A stretch of 44,931 bases of DNA from Alphaproteobacteria bacterium (GTDB lineage Bacteria; Pseudomonadota; Alphaproteobacteria; UBA9655), in contig DAIDHR010000015.1 in the NCBI GenBank assembly GCA_027459605.1, positions 1-44,931 of the forward strand, written 5' to 3'. The translations under genes were made by a program, and so were the position numbers. Positions 9,434-17,695 of this stretch are shown here, in pieces. Under the pieces are notes generated by a model that made no database searches, had not been told where the DNA came from, and saw nothing but the letters and a program-made list of their open reading frames with translations. How positions within the stretch are numbered: position 1 is the stretch's first letter; each line of letters begins with the position of its first letter.

Positions 9434-9646
9434 ATGTTTAAGAAATTAATTCTTGGCTCCTTGGCAGTTGCATTCTTTTCCGCAACATCTCTGGCAGCCT
9501 ATGCCACTGAAATAGCTGGAAAGACGGATAATGGCATCCTTATGCTTGTAAAAAAGAAAAAAGCAAGTGTTTCAAACAAGGACGATGGAAAGATTATCCT
9601 TGTGGGTGATAAAAAAATTAACCCAGGTAAGGGGCATAAACTTTAA
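9434..9646 (+). CDS. small secreted lysine-rich protein, unknown
   Basis: 70 residues. A clear signal peptide (MFKKLILGSLAVAFFSATSLAAYA, cleavage after AYA or nearby) is followed by about 46 mature residues with a KKKK patch and two IL(V/M)x(G/K)-type strands. A strong AAGGAGGG box lies just upstream of the ATG. The leader at 9350-9430 is very AT-rich with a TATAAT at 9387-9392 but no matching -35. A terminator follows at 9685, so this looks like a separately transcribed, well-expressed exported peptide. No family is recognised. Confidence 0.7.
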   Translation: MFKKLILGSLAVAFFSATSLAAYATEIAGKTDNGILMLVKKKKASVSNKDDGKIILVGDKKINPGKGHKL

Positions 9647-9684
9647 ATAATAAATTGTAAATGCCAATCGAGTCTATCAAACAA

Positions 9685-9711
9685 AAGAGCCCTTTCAAGG
9701 GCTTTTTTGTT
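9685..9711. terminator. bidirectional intrinsic terminator
   Basis: AGCCCTT and AAGGGCT form a tight GC-rich stem at about 9688-9703, followed by six T on the plus strand. The minus-strand read also ends in a T-rich run. It lies between the convergent small secreted gene and bamE and can serve both. Confidence 0.85.
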
Positions 9712-9778
9712 TCCTGCACTCATGATTTTCTAAGCTAGGAAAGGGTCTTAAGAAATTGAGCCATCTTTTCTTGTGGCC

Positions 9779-10240
9779 TTACGGCCCACCTCTTTCACTG
9801 TCTGGGTCCTTGCCGTTAAAGCGTCCTACGTTCCCAAAAATTTGTTCAAGAACTCCAAATTCATGGCCCGAGGTTGGGGTTTCACGAGATATATGAGCAA
9901 TAACTTGTTGGTCTTTCTCTGTGACCGAATCAAGTTTTTTTACTCGTCCTTGGTCATCAAATTCAATTCGGGTAATATTGCTTTGTAAAATTGTGGGAGA
10001 CAAAAAAGCTCTCCGTTGGACTTTATCATACATATAAAACCATGTCTTATCTCCAAAGGTAGAGACGGAAGAAGGAGTCCCTAAGAGTTTGCCCACTTGT
10101 TCTTGTGTTGTTACCCCAACCTGTATTTGTGCCAATTGTGATGGATCAACCTCATGTCCATGATTATCAATGGTGGCACAACCTGTAAGGCCTAGGACCA
10201 AGGTTAAAGTAATTATGAAAGGACTTGCTTTTGTTGTCAT
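9779..10240 (-). CDS. bamE: BamE (SmpA/OmlA) outer-membrane assembly lipoprotein
   Basis: 153 residues. The signal peptide ends in the lipobox LTGC with Cys21 as the lipidated residue. The BamE core follows: QVGVTTQEQVGKLLGTPS, then TWFYMYDK and ITRIEFDDQGRVKKL. The protein is an accessory of the BAM complex that inserts beta-barrels into the outer membrane, relevant to the autotransporter and barrel protein in this window. Divergent from the bc1 chaperone gene, a usual alphaproteobacterial pairing. Confidence 0.92.
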   Translation of the reverse strand: MTTKASPFIITLTLVLGLTGCATIDNHGHEVDPSQLAQIQVGVTTQEQVGKLLGTPSSVSTFGDKTWFYMYDKVQRRAFLSPTILQSNITRIEFDDQGRVKKLDSVTEKDQQVIAHISRETPTSGHEFGVLEQIFGNVGRFNGKDPDSERGGP

Positions 10241-10284
10241 TTATCAATACATGTCAGTTAAATACTCTAAAAATCAGGTTTACC

Positions 10285-10794
10285 ATGCCTTTCGTTATGC
10301 TTCCTGTCAACGGTTTCCGGAAAAAACACCAAAGCCAGGGAGAACGCCTTTGTTTATCTGCCCTCACACAAGCCCGTTCCATTACATTTTATGAAAAGTG
10401 GGGCATAGCTGATACGCTCGAAGGTCGTTTTGATTGTGCAAGCCTTCATTTGATTCTTCTATTAAGGTATGTAAAAGGCCCCCTTGCTCAAACGCTTTTT
10501 GATGCCTTTTTTTCTTATACAGACTTAACCCTTCGGGAAATCGGAGTGAGTGATTTAAGTGTCGGAAAACAAGTTAAAAAATGTGCGTCATTTTTTTATG
10601 GAGCTTTAAAAGCTTATAACGTAGCTTTGGATCAACAAAAGGGACTTGAAGAGGCAATTTCCCGCAACCTTTATGGAAGGTTTTACCCTCCTTCACTGAA
10701 AGAAATAACATCTTATGTCATTGCGTGTGACCATCTCCTAAGAACTCAAGATCTAGAAAAAACAATATCCCCTGAATGGCCTCACATTGATTAA
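10285..10794 (+). CDS. ubiquinol-cytochrome c chaperone (CBP3-like)
   Basis: 169 residues from ATG 10285; the frame extends up to 10225, but the added part is not family-like. ALTQARSITFYEKWGIADTLEGRF and the helical remainder (LREIGVSDLSVGKQVKKCASFFYG) match the ubiquinol-cytochrome c chaperone family. Mitochondrial Cbp3 aids synthesis and assembly of cytochrome b in complex III. Its likely client, the PetBC fusion, is encoded about 26 kb away. DUF177 follows 14 bases downstream. Confidence 0.85.
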   Translation: MPFVMLPVNGFRKKHQSQGERLCLSALTQARSITFYEKWGIADTLEGRFDCASLHLILLLRYVKGPLAQTLFDAFFSYTDLTLREIGVSDLSVGKQVKKCASFFYGALKAYNVALDQQKGLEEAISRNLYGRFYPPSLKEITSYVIACDHLLRTQDLEKTISPEWPHID

Positions 10795-10808
10795 ACAGAG
10801 AAAAAGCC

Positions 10809-11291
10809 ATGTCCCTAACCTTATTTGTCAATATTGATACACTAACTTCAAAACCTTCCGATTATAACTTTATCGCAAATTCTGAAGAACGAAAGGCTAT
10901 TGCTAAACGGTTAAACCTTCTGTCTTTAGAAATTCTTGAAGCACGCCTCCATCTTCAAAGAAAAGACCATATTTTCCTAACAGGAAAAATCACGGCAGAT
11001 GTGACCCAACAATGCGTGCGAACACTTGCTGCCTTTCCTCAACATCTTGATATCCCTGTAAATGAAATTTACATGCTTGACCCACTTGAAACTCAAGAAG
11101 AAAGGGAATTGGAAACAAAGGATCTTATCGAACCTCTCCAAGGAAATGCTCTTGATTTGGGGGAAGTTGTTATCCAACTTCTCTCTTTAAATCTGGATCC
11201 ATATCCTGTTGCTCCTGATTCGACACCTTTAGACTACCAGGAGAAACCCTCCCCCTCTTCCCCTTTTGAAGTTTTGAAAAAAAAAGAGTAG
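10809..11291 (+). CDS. DUF177 (YceD family) protein
   Basis: 160 residues. It keeps the DUF177 pattern: an internal beta-rich LTGKITADVTQQCVRTLAAF, an acidic spacer, then DLGEVVIQLLSLNLDPYPVAP. In bacteria this family usually precedes rpmF and is linked to 23S rRNA or ribosome assembly. Here neither rpmF nor plsX follows. The Pro/Ser-rich end is truncated relative to family members, which usually end in a conserved LxxLK motif. Confidence 0.8.
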   Translation: MSLTLFVNIDTLTSKPSDYNFIANSEERKAIAKRLNLLSLEILEARLHLQRKDHIFLTGKITADVTQQCVRTLAAFPQHLDIPVNEIYMLDPLETQEERELETKDLIEPLQGNALDLGEVVIQLLSLNLDPYPVAPDSTPLDYQEKPSPSSPFEVLKKKE

Positions 11292-11372
11292 CTTTTGCTG
11301 TCGTTTTCTCAGTGACAAGAGACATAGGTTCTTATAAATTGCTTAGTATCGTGGGCTTAATCCCTTTAATAT

Positions 11373-13337
11373 ATGGCTATCATGATCCAATTTTATCTAA
11401 AGAAATTAACTGGTCAAATTTTTACATCCCTTCTTCTAAATAGGCCTCGATTAATATTTGCATTAGATATTCTAATAATCATTTTAAGTTTACAAATATC
11501 CCTTTTCTTATGGTTAGGGGAGGATTCGTTTTCCCTATCAACTTACGCTATAACGTTTAATGCATGTCTTTTTGTTTTATTTGGGGTCTCTATTTTTTTA
11601 GGAACTCAACTTTATAAGGGAATTTGGCAATATGCTTCAGTAAGTGATCTTGTTGCAATTCTTCTCTCATCCACTTGCATCACGCTTCTCTATCTGCCTG
11701 CCCCGTTTCTTTTGCCTCAAGATCTTTCTCTTCCCAAGTCAATTCCATTTATAAATTGGTTTGTTCTTATCATTTTGTTGGGTGCTCCCCGCCTTTTTTA
11801 TCGTTTATATAAAAATAAAACATCCTCTCTAAATCCTCATGCACCCAAAAAGTCAATTCTTGTTGTCGGATCAGGAAAGCAAACAGAATTTTTTATGGCC
11901 GAAGTTTTAAGGAAACAAGATAATATCTATCAATTTTTAGGTATCATCGAAGAAGGTAAATCCTGTAAGGCACCCAAGGTCCATCACGTCAATATCATCG
12001 GGACAGTTGAAGAGCTCTCTTTCTTAATCGAAGATTTCAAGAAGAAAAACAAAGCTGTCGATATGCTTGTTGTGGCAGACGAAGATTTAAGCAGGACAAC
12101 CCTTAAATTTGTTTTAGCTGAAGCCTCTGTTTTAGGCCTACACCTAGCTCGACTTCCCCGCATGGGTGAAATGGTCTCTTCTCCCACAAAACTAAGGATA
12201 AGACAGATCAAAATTGAAGAACTTCTTAACCCACCTCAAGAAGACCTTGACACAAAGACTGTAACCACCCTCATCGCAGGAAAAAGAGTCCTTGTGACAG
12301 GAGCAGGTGGAACCATAGGTGCAGAAATAGTTCGCCAGGTTTCGAGTTACTCCCCCTCTCATCTTTGTTTAGTGGACCAGTGTGAATCGCTTTTATACAT
12401 GACTGAGACAGAGACAAAAGGATGTCACCCGGCTCTTTTGCAAGATAGAGTTTTAGCAGATGTGACCTGTAGAGACCACATACGCAGTGTTATTTCCACA
12501 TTTAAACCCGATATCGTCTTTCATGCTGCAGCCCTGAACCATATCCACATGACCGAAGAAAACCTCTCTCCCACTGCTCTTACAAATGTCATCGGAACCC
12601 GAAATGTCGCTGATGCTTGTCGTGATTTCAATGTAAGGACGATGTTGCATGTTTCAACGGACAAGGCTATGAACCCAACAAGTGTCATGGGCGCCACCAA
12701 ACGCCTTGCTGAATGCTATTGCCAAGCTCTTGATATTTTGGAGCGACAAAAGCCTCATGGCACACGATATGCGAGCGTGCGCTTTGGAAATGTTTACGAA
12801 TCTTCTAGCTCTGTCGTTTCCCTTTTTAAAAGACAAATTGAAAACGGGGGCCCTCTCACCATTTCCCACCCCGAAGCAACTCGGTATTTTATAAGTCGAC
12901 AGGAGGCAGTTCGTCTTATCCTTCAAGCAATGGCTTTTTCCATAAGTTCGGATCTCCAAGGAGGACGGGTCTTCATTTTGGATATGGGTGAGTCTATAAA
13001 AATCCTTGATATGGCTAGACAAATGATCTGCCTTGCAGAACTTAAGCTTGATCGTGACATTGAAATCAAATTTACAGGATTGGGAACTGGAGAAAAACTC
13101 CTAGAAGACTCCGTTCTGATCTCTGAACACCGAATGTCTACAGATATTCCGAAAGTTCTTTTAGAAGCTCCCCGTACGGTTGACCACGGATTCTTAACAC
13201 GGGCCCTCAATGAGCTTGAAGTCATTGCCAAAGCTCGAGATAATGCCTCGGTTCTTCGCTTGCTTCACGCTCTTGTTCCAGAGTACAAAAAATCAGATCC
13301 TGGAAAAGAAGCCTTATTAAAGGCTGTTTCTGTATAG
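11373..13337 (+). CDS. CapD/WbpM-type nucleotide-sugar 4,6-dehydratase, membrane-bound
   Basis: 654 residues, usual for long membrane-anchored UDP-GlcNAc 4,6-dehydratases. Four hydrophobic segments (about residues 24-150) are followed by a CoA-binding-like domain (VVGSGKQTEFF) and the catalytic Rossmann domain with GAGGTIGAEI and STDKAMNPTSVMGATKRLAE. The usual YxxxK is MxxxK (Met439, Lys443), as is normal in this subfamily. It makes a 4-keto-6-deoxy sugar nucleotide for surface polysaccharide or for bacillosamine/QuiNAc-type sugars. It stands alone on the plus strand, near but opposite the dTDP-sugar cluster. Confidence 0.9.
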   Translation: MAIMIQFYLKKLTGQIFTSLLLNRPRLIFALDILIIILSLQISLFLWLGEDSFSLSTYAITFNACLFVLFGVSIFLGTQLYKGIWQYASVSDLVAILLSSTCITLLYLPAPFLLPQDLSLPKSIPFINWFVLIILLGAPRLFYRLYKNKTSSLNPHAPKKSILVVGSGKQTEFFMAEVLRKQDNIYQFLGIIEEGKSCKAPKVHHVNIIGTVEELSFLIEDFKKKNKAVDMLVVADEDLSRTTLKFVLAEASVLGLHLARLPRMGEMVSSPTKLRIRQIKIEELLNPPQEDLDTKTVTTLIAGKRVLVTGAGGTIGAEIVRQVSSYSPSHLCLVDQCESLLYMTETETKGCHPALLQDRVLADVTCRDHIRSVISTFKPDIVFHAAALNHIHMTEENLSPTALTNVIGTRNVADACRDFNVRTMLHVSTDKAMNPTSVMGATKRLAECYCQALDILERQKPHGTRYASVRFGNVYESSSSVVSLFKRQIENGGPLTISHPEATRYFISRQEAVRLILQAMAFSISSDLQGGRVFILDMGESIKILDMARQMICLAELKLDRDIEIKFTGLGTGEKLLEDSVLISEHRMSTDIPKVLLEAPRTVDHGFLTRALNELEVIAKARDNASVLRLLHALVPEYKKSDPGKEALLKAVSV

Positions 13338-13394
13338 GAGGTCGTTTTTATATGTTTTTAAAAAGAAATCTAATGAAGAATTAAGGGGAATAAA

Positions 13395-14081
13395 ATGAGA
13401 ATAATGTGCATCCAACATGTCGATTTTGAAACTCCAGGTGTCATTGAGAACTGGGCTGCTCGCAACACTTACCCTTTCCATATTATTAAACCTTATCAAG
13501 GCGATAGTATTCCAGATATGAGTGAGTTTGATTTTGTCATTTCCATGGGAGGGCCACAAAGTCCGCGGGATGCAAGCCACCTATCTTATTTACAAGCCGA
13601 AATTAACTTTTTAAAAGAAGTTGTTGAAGCTCAGAAACATGTCATGGGATTTTGTTTGGGAGCCCAGCTCATCGGGGAAGCCTTAGGGGGAAAAACCTTA
13701 AGGAGCCCGGAAAAAGAAGTAGGCGTCTTTTCAATTACCTTAACAAAGGAGGGACAGAGCGATCCCCTTTTCTATGATTTTCCTTCATCCTTTCCTGTTA
13801 TTCATTGGCATAATGATATGCCAGGCTCCACTCATAGCAGTGTTTTATTAGCGAGAAGTGATGGATGTCCAGTGCAAGCCTATCGTTATGGACCTCGAGT
13901 CTATGGATTACAGTTCCACATGGAAATTACCAAGAAAGGTATTGAGGATTTGATTACTCACGTTCCTGGGGATTTAAAACCCAGCCGATTCACCCAAAGC
14001 CGAGAAGAGCTCATGCAAAATAATTATGATGCCATCAACCAGCAGATGATTGCTCTTCTCGATCGATTAGTCCGTTGCTAA
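13395..14081 (+). CDS. class I glutamine amidotransferase (GMP-synthase-like)
   Basis: 228 residues. A full triad is visible: Cys87 in GFCLGAQ, His175 and Glu177 in LQFHME, with the oxyanion region ISMGGPQSP. It is a stand-alone domain of the YfeJ-type group, whose substrate is unknown; some relatives act on gamma-glutamyl amines. AAGGGGAA lies just before the ATG. Its stop overlaps the end of the convergent DUF333 remnant by 4 bases. Confidence 0.88.
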   Translation: MRIMCIQHVDFETPGVIENWAARNTYPFHIIKPYQGDSIPDMSEFDFVISMGGPQSPRDASHLSYLQAEINFLKEVVEAQKHVMGFCLGAQLIGEALGGKTLRSPEKEVGVFSITLTKEGQSDPLFYDFPSSFPVIHWHNDMPGSTHSSVLLARSDGCPVQAYRYGPRVYGLQFHMEITKKGIEDLITHVPGDLKPSRFTQSREELMQNNYDAINQQMIALLDRLVRC

Positions 14082-14470
14082 TTTTCCTTCGATGAGGAAG
14101 GGCACTTTCCATTCCACAGGTCAGTAAGGGAGCATGTTTGCTTTACCCTGCCATTATTCCAAAAATCCACACATGTTGACTCATTGGTGGTGTTTGTTTC
14201 CACATGGCCCCCAAACATAATACAATAGTCTTCAGCCTCGGGAGTGGTATGGAAAATCCTGTGGCCAGGTTCATCGCAAATTCCCCAGCGAAGGCGCCAC
14301 TCCTCACAGGCAGATAGCATTCCACCCTTTTGCCATTTACAATAGCCAAATTCTCCTCCTCCAGAGTTCGCAGTACAAACTTCTCCCCCCTTTTGTATGC
14401 ACACACATTGAGCAGGATTAGCAACCCAATAACAGGTGTTGAGTGATTCAACCCAGCAAGAGTCATAACG
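14078..14470 (-). pseudogene. DUF333 repeat protein, 5' end lost to an IS200-type insertion
   Basis: The minus-strand frame holds two DUF333-type repeats. The first has ANPAQCVCIQKGGEVC, then GGGEFGYC and CEEWRLRWGIC. The second is EDYCIMFGGHVE, then STCVDFW and LWNGKC. Members of this family are secreted or lipid-anchored Cys-rich proteins of unknown role. Coding-like sequence (DSCWVESLNTCYW) runs up to about 14470, where the hairpin end of the IS element begins; the signal peptide expected for this family is missing. The GTG at 14404 could give a truncated 108-residue product but falls inside repeat 1. The frame stays open into the IS end as far as 14524, without a plausible start. Confidence 0.65.
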
Positions 14471-15095
14471 CCCTGGTAATACCAGGGGCTTGACGGTTAT
14501 GAGCAGCCCAAAGGGCTGCCGGGGCTACATCAATAGTTAGAATTCACCAGATTCGCTTGAGCCTTGGCTATCAAGCTGTTCTTGATTTTTGATATAGGCT
14601 CGAATCTTCTCTGTCTCAAACCCAACGGTTGAAACAGCATATCCCCGTGCCCATAATCTTTCTCCATTGAAATTTTTCTTTCTCCCTCCGAATTGACGAG
14701 CTACAGAGATTGCACTTTTCCCTTTTATATATCCAATCACTTCAGAAACAGAATATTTAGGAGGAATGCTAATAAGCATATGGACATGATCTTGAACCAT
14801 ATGACCTTCTATGATCTTGCTGCCTCTTTGGCTAGCTAGTTCATGGAATACAGGTCCAAGAAATTTTCGGATCTTTCCATATAACTCTTTCTTTCGACAC
14901 TTTGGAATAAACACCACATGGTATTTACAATCCCACTTAGAATGGCTTAGGCTTTCATATGATGATGTTGTCATTTTCTATTCTCCTTATGTTGACCGTC
15001 AAGCCAACCGGAGATTATCATGGTAACATCATCAACTAAATCTTAAGGCCAAGCCTTGCTATAGTCTCACTAGTCAAACTAGTGGTTTACCTTTC
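14471..15095 (-). mobile_element. IS200/IS605-type insertion sequence (boundaries approximate)
   Basis: A single HUH transposase is flanked by perfect small hairpins instead of long inverted repeats, as in IS200-like elements. On the right there are two: 14471-14487 (CCCTGGTA/TACCAGGG) and 14503-14519 (GCAGCCC/GGGCTGC). On the left, 15045-15057 (AAGGC/GCCTT) and 15068-15084 (CACTAGT/ACTAGTG). An 11-base GGCTTGACGGT also occurs inverted at 14487-14497 and 14995-15005. The exact ends cannot be fixed without another copy. The right end cuts the DUF333 gene. Confidence 0.7.
14537..14974 (-). CDS. tnpA: IS200-type HUH transposase TnpA
   Basis: 145 residues, normal length for single-strand Y1 transposases. 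The N-terminal SKWDCKYHVVFIPKCRKKE, the metal-binding H63-V-H65 in QDHVHMLISIP, and the nucleophile Tyr127 in IRAYIKNQE are all present, so the enzyme looks intact. The ATG has AAGGAG about 8 bases upstream. It moves DNA as single strands via hairpin-marked ends. No TnpB partner is seen. Confidence 0.93.
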   Translation of the reverse strand: MTTSSYESLSHSKWDCKYHVVFIPKCRKKELYGKIRKFLGPVFHELASQRGSKIIEGHMVQDHVHMLISIPPKYSVSEVIGYIKGKSAISVARQFGGRKKNFNGERLWARGYAVSTVGFETEKIRAYIKNQEQLDSQGSSESGEF

Positions 15096-15183
15096 ATGAA
15101 TTAGATATAAAATAAATATAGATCACACTGTTTCTATTTCAAAAAATTTCAAGTTGATGATTGTTAATTTGTTTTATTCAAAA

Positions 15184-15606
15184 TTATTGTTTTCGTTTAT
15201 CATACCTTAAAGCGAAAACATGAGAAAGCTGTTGAAAATGAAATTTATTATAAAAGGGAATATTATCTGCAAGACATAGCAGCTCAAAACAAACTATGTT
15301 TTTGAAACGAGGATGGGAAAGGACTGCCTCCATCATATATCGGCCTAGCCCTTTTCCACGATGATTCTCCTCTACGATGACATCATGGATATAGGCATAT
15401 TTTACATCATCTGTAAGCACACGGGTAAATGCAACTAAGGTATCTGTTGCTTTTTCTATTACCCCAAAAAAGAGGCAGGTTCTTTCTGCCGCCTCTATGT
15501 CCTTTAAGGTACGCCCTTTAGTCCACGACTCTGTTTCAAAGAGCTTTAAAAGATCTTGCTTTTGGATATCATTAAGATTATGCGTTATAAAATATGTTTC
15601 TCTCAT
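15184..15606 (-). CDS. GNAT-family N-acetyltransferase
   Basis: 140 residues starting MRETYFITHN; AGGTGA precedes ATG 15606 by 7 bases, whereas ATG 15627 has no ribosome site. The acetyl-CoA motif is VEENHRGKGLGRYMMEAV, followed by the ELLCLADNIPFYNKFHF end typical of small GNATs. As last gene of the dTDP-sugar cluster it could acetylate the amino sugar made by WecE, as WecD does in enterobacteria. The sequence looks like a general GNAT and that role is only an inference. Confidence 0.8.
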   Translation of the reverse strand: MRETYFITHNLNDIQKQDLLKLFETESWTKGRTLKDIEAAERTCLFFGVIEKATDTLVAFTRVLTDDVKYAYIHDVIVEENHRGKGLGRYMMEAVLSHPRFKNIVCFELLCLADNIPFYNKFHFQQLSHVFALRYDKRKQ

Positions 15607-15641
15607 ATCACTATCACCTATATTCATATTTATTTTTTGTT

Positions 15642-16610
15642 TTACTTTGAAAAATTATATTTTTTATCCACATTAATAATCTTTTGATCATTTATATAAA
15701 TATTTTTTACAATTGATAGAGGTCTATTTTTGACCTCAATAAATATTTTTGACAAATATATACCTATAATTCCTAAGAAAAATATAATAATTCCACCGAC
15801 AAGCCAAATTGAAACGACGACCGAGGTCCATCCTAACTCAGCTAAACCGAATAACTTTCTGATAATAAGTAAGAAAAGGAAAATAAAGGAAAAAAAGGTT
15901 ATGCCAAGTCCTATATAAAACGTATAGACCAAAGGAACGTTAGAAAGAGATGTAATATAATTAAATGCCAAATTAATTTTACGGTTAAGGGTATAAGATG
16001 TTACGCCTTTATGTTTCTTCTTAATAGGAACACATTTTTGATTAAATCCCGTAAGAGCACTAATCCCTATAAAAGTAAGCTCTGTTTCATTATGCAGCAA
16101 TAGGCTATCAAGATATCGCCGCGTCATGAGTCGAGCTAAAGCAAGATTTACAGGTATGGGTACGTCGGATAACTTATTAATTAACTTATTGAACACATCT
16201 CCAGAAACTCTCTCAAAAAATCCGCCCTTTCTTTTTTCTTGAATACCACAAATAAGGTCTACATCCTGTGATTTATGCATCTCCTCCCAAAAGGATTTAA
16301 GTAATTCGGGTTCTTCTTCTAAATCGGAATCTACAAAAAAAATGTAATCTCCTTTTGCATACCGTAAACCCGTCATGATGGCTCGATGGTGACCAAAATT
16401 ACGGGATAAATCGACAACAACTACCCTTGGATCTTTCTTTTGGATCTCCAAGGCAACTTCTAGAGAATTATCAGGAGATCCATCATTTACCATGATAATG
16501 TTAAAATTATGTGTAATTTTTTCAGCAGTTTTGCTAACCCGTTCATAAAATTCACGAAGATAAGGCTCTGATCGGTATAGTGTAGTAACAATTGATAGTT
16601 GAGATTCCAT
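15642..16610 (-). CDS. GT2 glycosyltransferase (DPM1/GtrB-like) with two C-terminal membrane helices
   Basis: 322 residues. The GT-A fold is shown by LSIVTTLYRSEPYL, MVNDGSPDNS and the metal-binding region FFVDSDLEEEP. DLSRNFGHHRAIMTGLRYA is typical of the undecaprenyl/dolichyl-phosphate sugar transferase group. Two transmembrane segments at about residues 228-256 and 266-290 anchor it in the inner membrane. It probably moves a sugar from a nucleotide to undecaprenyl phosphate or to a lipid-linked glycan. ATG 16610 is chosen because AAGGAAG lies 6 bases upstream. Confidence 0.87.
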   Translation of the reverse strand: MESQLSIVTTLYRSEPYLREFYERVSKTAEKITHNFNIIMVNDGSPDNSLEVALEIQKKDPRVVVVDLSRNFGHHRAIMTGLRYAKGDYIFFVDSDLEEEPELLKSFWEEMHKSQDVDLICGIQEKRKGGFFERVSGDVFNKLINKLSDVPIPVNLALARLMTRRYLDSLLLHNETELTFIGISALTGFNQKCVPIKKKHKGVTSYTLNRKINLAFNYITSLSNVPLVYTFYIGLGITFFSFIFLFLLIIRKLFGLAELGWTSVVVSIWLVGGIIIFFLGIIGIYLSKIFIEVKNRPLSIVKNIYINDQKIINVDKKYNFSK

Positions 16611-16621
16611 GGAAAACTTCC

Positions 16622-16822
16622 TTAAGGCCTTTGAGCCACACAAAAAAGAGAGCCACCAACAGGTAATGATACCCCAAGCCGGATAAAGGCCTCATCTATT
16701 TTCATGCCCAAAGTTAAAATGGCATTGAGAGCCCGAGAAATTTTTAGAAAATGAGGCGAATCTTCCAAAAAAGTGGGGGCATAGCAGATAAAATCATCAA
16801 TTATTGTTTGTGCCTGAGACAT
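16622..16822 (-). CDS. small ORF between rfbA and GT2; may be a methyltransferase C-terminal remnant
   Basis: 66 residues. The ATG directly follows the rfbA stop, and AGGA lies 7 bases upstream, so it is probably translated. The last half (MKIDEAFIRLGVSLPVGGSLFCVAQ) looks like the final helix-strand segment of class I SAM-dependent methyltransferases, but no SAM-binding part is present. It could be a remnant of a deleted sugar methyltransferase kept for coupling. Identification is weak. Confidence 0.4.
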   Translation of the reverse strand: MSQAQTIIDDFICYAPTFLEDSPHFLKISRALNAILTLGMKIDEAFIRLGVSLPVGGSLFCVAQRP

Positions 16823-16823
16823 C

Positions 16824-17693
16824 CTAATATCCTAAAAGTGTATAGAGATACTTTCCATAAAAGGAGTTCCGTTGTTTTTCCGCAAGCCTCTCTAAAGTCT
16901 CGCGATTAATCCATTCTTTATTAAAGGCAATCTCTTCTAAACAAGCTACTTTAAAACCTTGGCGGCGCTCAATGGTAGCAATGAAATTGGAGGCATCTAA
17001 AAGGCTATCTGGATTCCCTGTGTCAAGCCACGCTGTTCCGCGCCCAAATTGTTGCATTTTTAGCTGTTCAATTTTATGGTATTGTTTCATGAGGTCGATA
17101 ATTTCTATCTCCCCCCGGGCTGATGGTTTTAATGCCTTTGCAAGAGCAGGAGCTTGATGATCGCAAAAGTATAATCCTGTTAAGGCAAGGTTTGACTTTG
17201 GGTTTTGAGGTTTTTCTTCAATAGAAATAACTTCCCTCTTTTCATTAATTTCGACAACCCCATACTCTCGCGGATCTTGAACAAGATATGAGAATATATG
17301 CATACCTTCCCTGTCAGCGGAAACCTTTTCAAGGAGAGGGGGTATACCTGACCCAAAGAATATATTGTCGCCCAAAATCAAAGCAGAAGGAGCCCCATCC
17401 AGGAAATCCTCGGCTAGAATAAATGCTTCTGGCAGCCCACGAGGGGCCAATTGTACTTTATAAGATAAGTTGAGACCAAAATCAGAGCCATCCCCCAGCA
17501 ACTCTTCATACTTGGGAAGATCATGAGGAGTGGAGATAACGAGAATATCTCTTATATTTGCAAACATAAGAAGAGATAGAGGGTAATAAACCATTGGTTT
17601 ATCATAAACATGGAGGAGTTGCTTACTCACGACAGATGTCAGCGGATATAAGCGCGTTCCTTTTCCACCTGCTAAAATAATTCCCTTTCTCAT
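16824..17693 (-). CDS. rfbA: glucose-1-phosphate thymidylyltransferase
   Basis: 289 residues from ATG 17693, which has AAGGAAG 5 bases upstream and gives the family start MRKGIILAGGKGTRLYPLT. Motifs SKQLLHVYDKPMVYYPLS, ILGDNIFFG and RGTAWLDTGNPDSLLDAS are diagnostic. It makes dTDP-glucose from glucose 1-phosphate and dTTP. The longer frame up to 17759 overlaps rfbB and is rejected. Feeds RfbB, encoded immediately upstream. Confidence 0.96.
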   Translation of the reverse strand: MRKGIILAGGKGTRLYPLTSVVSKQLLHVYDKPMVYYPLSLLMFANIRDILVISTPHDLPKYEELLGDGSDFGLNLSYKVQLAPRGLPEAFILAEDFLDGAPSALILGDNIFFGSGIPPLLEKVSADREGMHIFSYLVQDPREYGVVEINEKREVISIEEKPQNPKSNLALTGLYFCDHQAPALAKALKPSARGEIEIIDLMKQYHKIEQLKMQQFGRGTAWLDTGNPDSLLDASNFIATIERRQGFKVACLEEIAFNKEWINRETLERLAEKQRNSFYGKYLYTLLGY

Positions 17694-17695
17694 TT

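Noticed and set aside
14143-14466. Minus-strand frame of 107 codons overlapping the DUF333 remnant
   Set aside because: It is a shifted reading of the DUF333 gene; the other frame has clear DUF333 motifs and this one has none.
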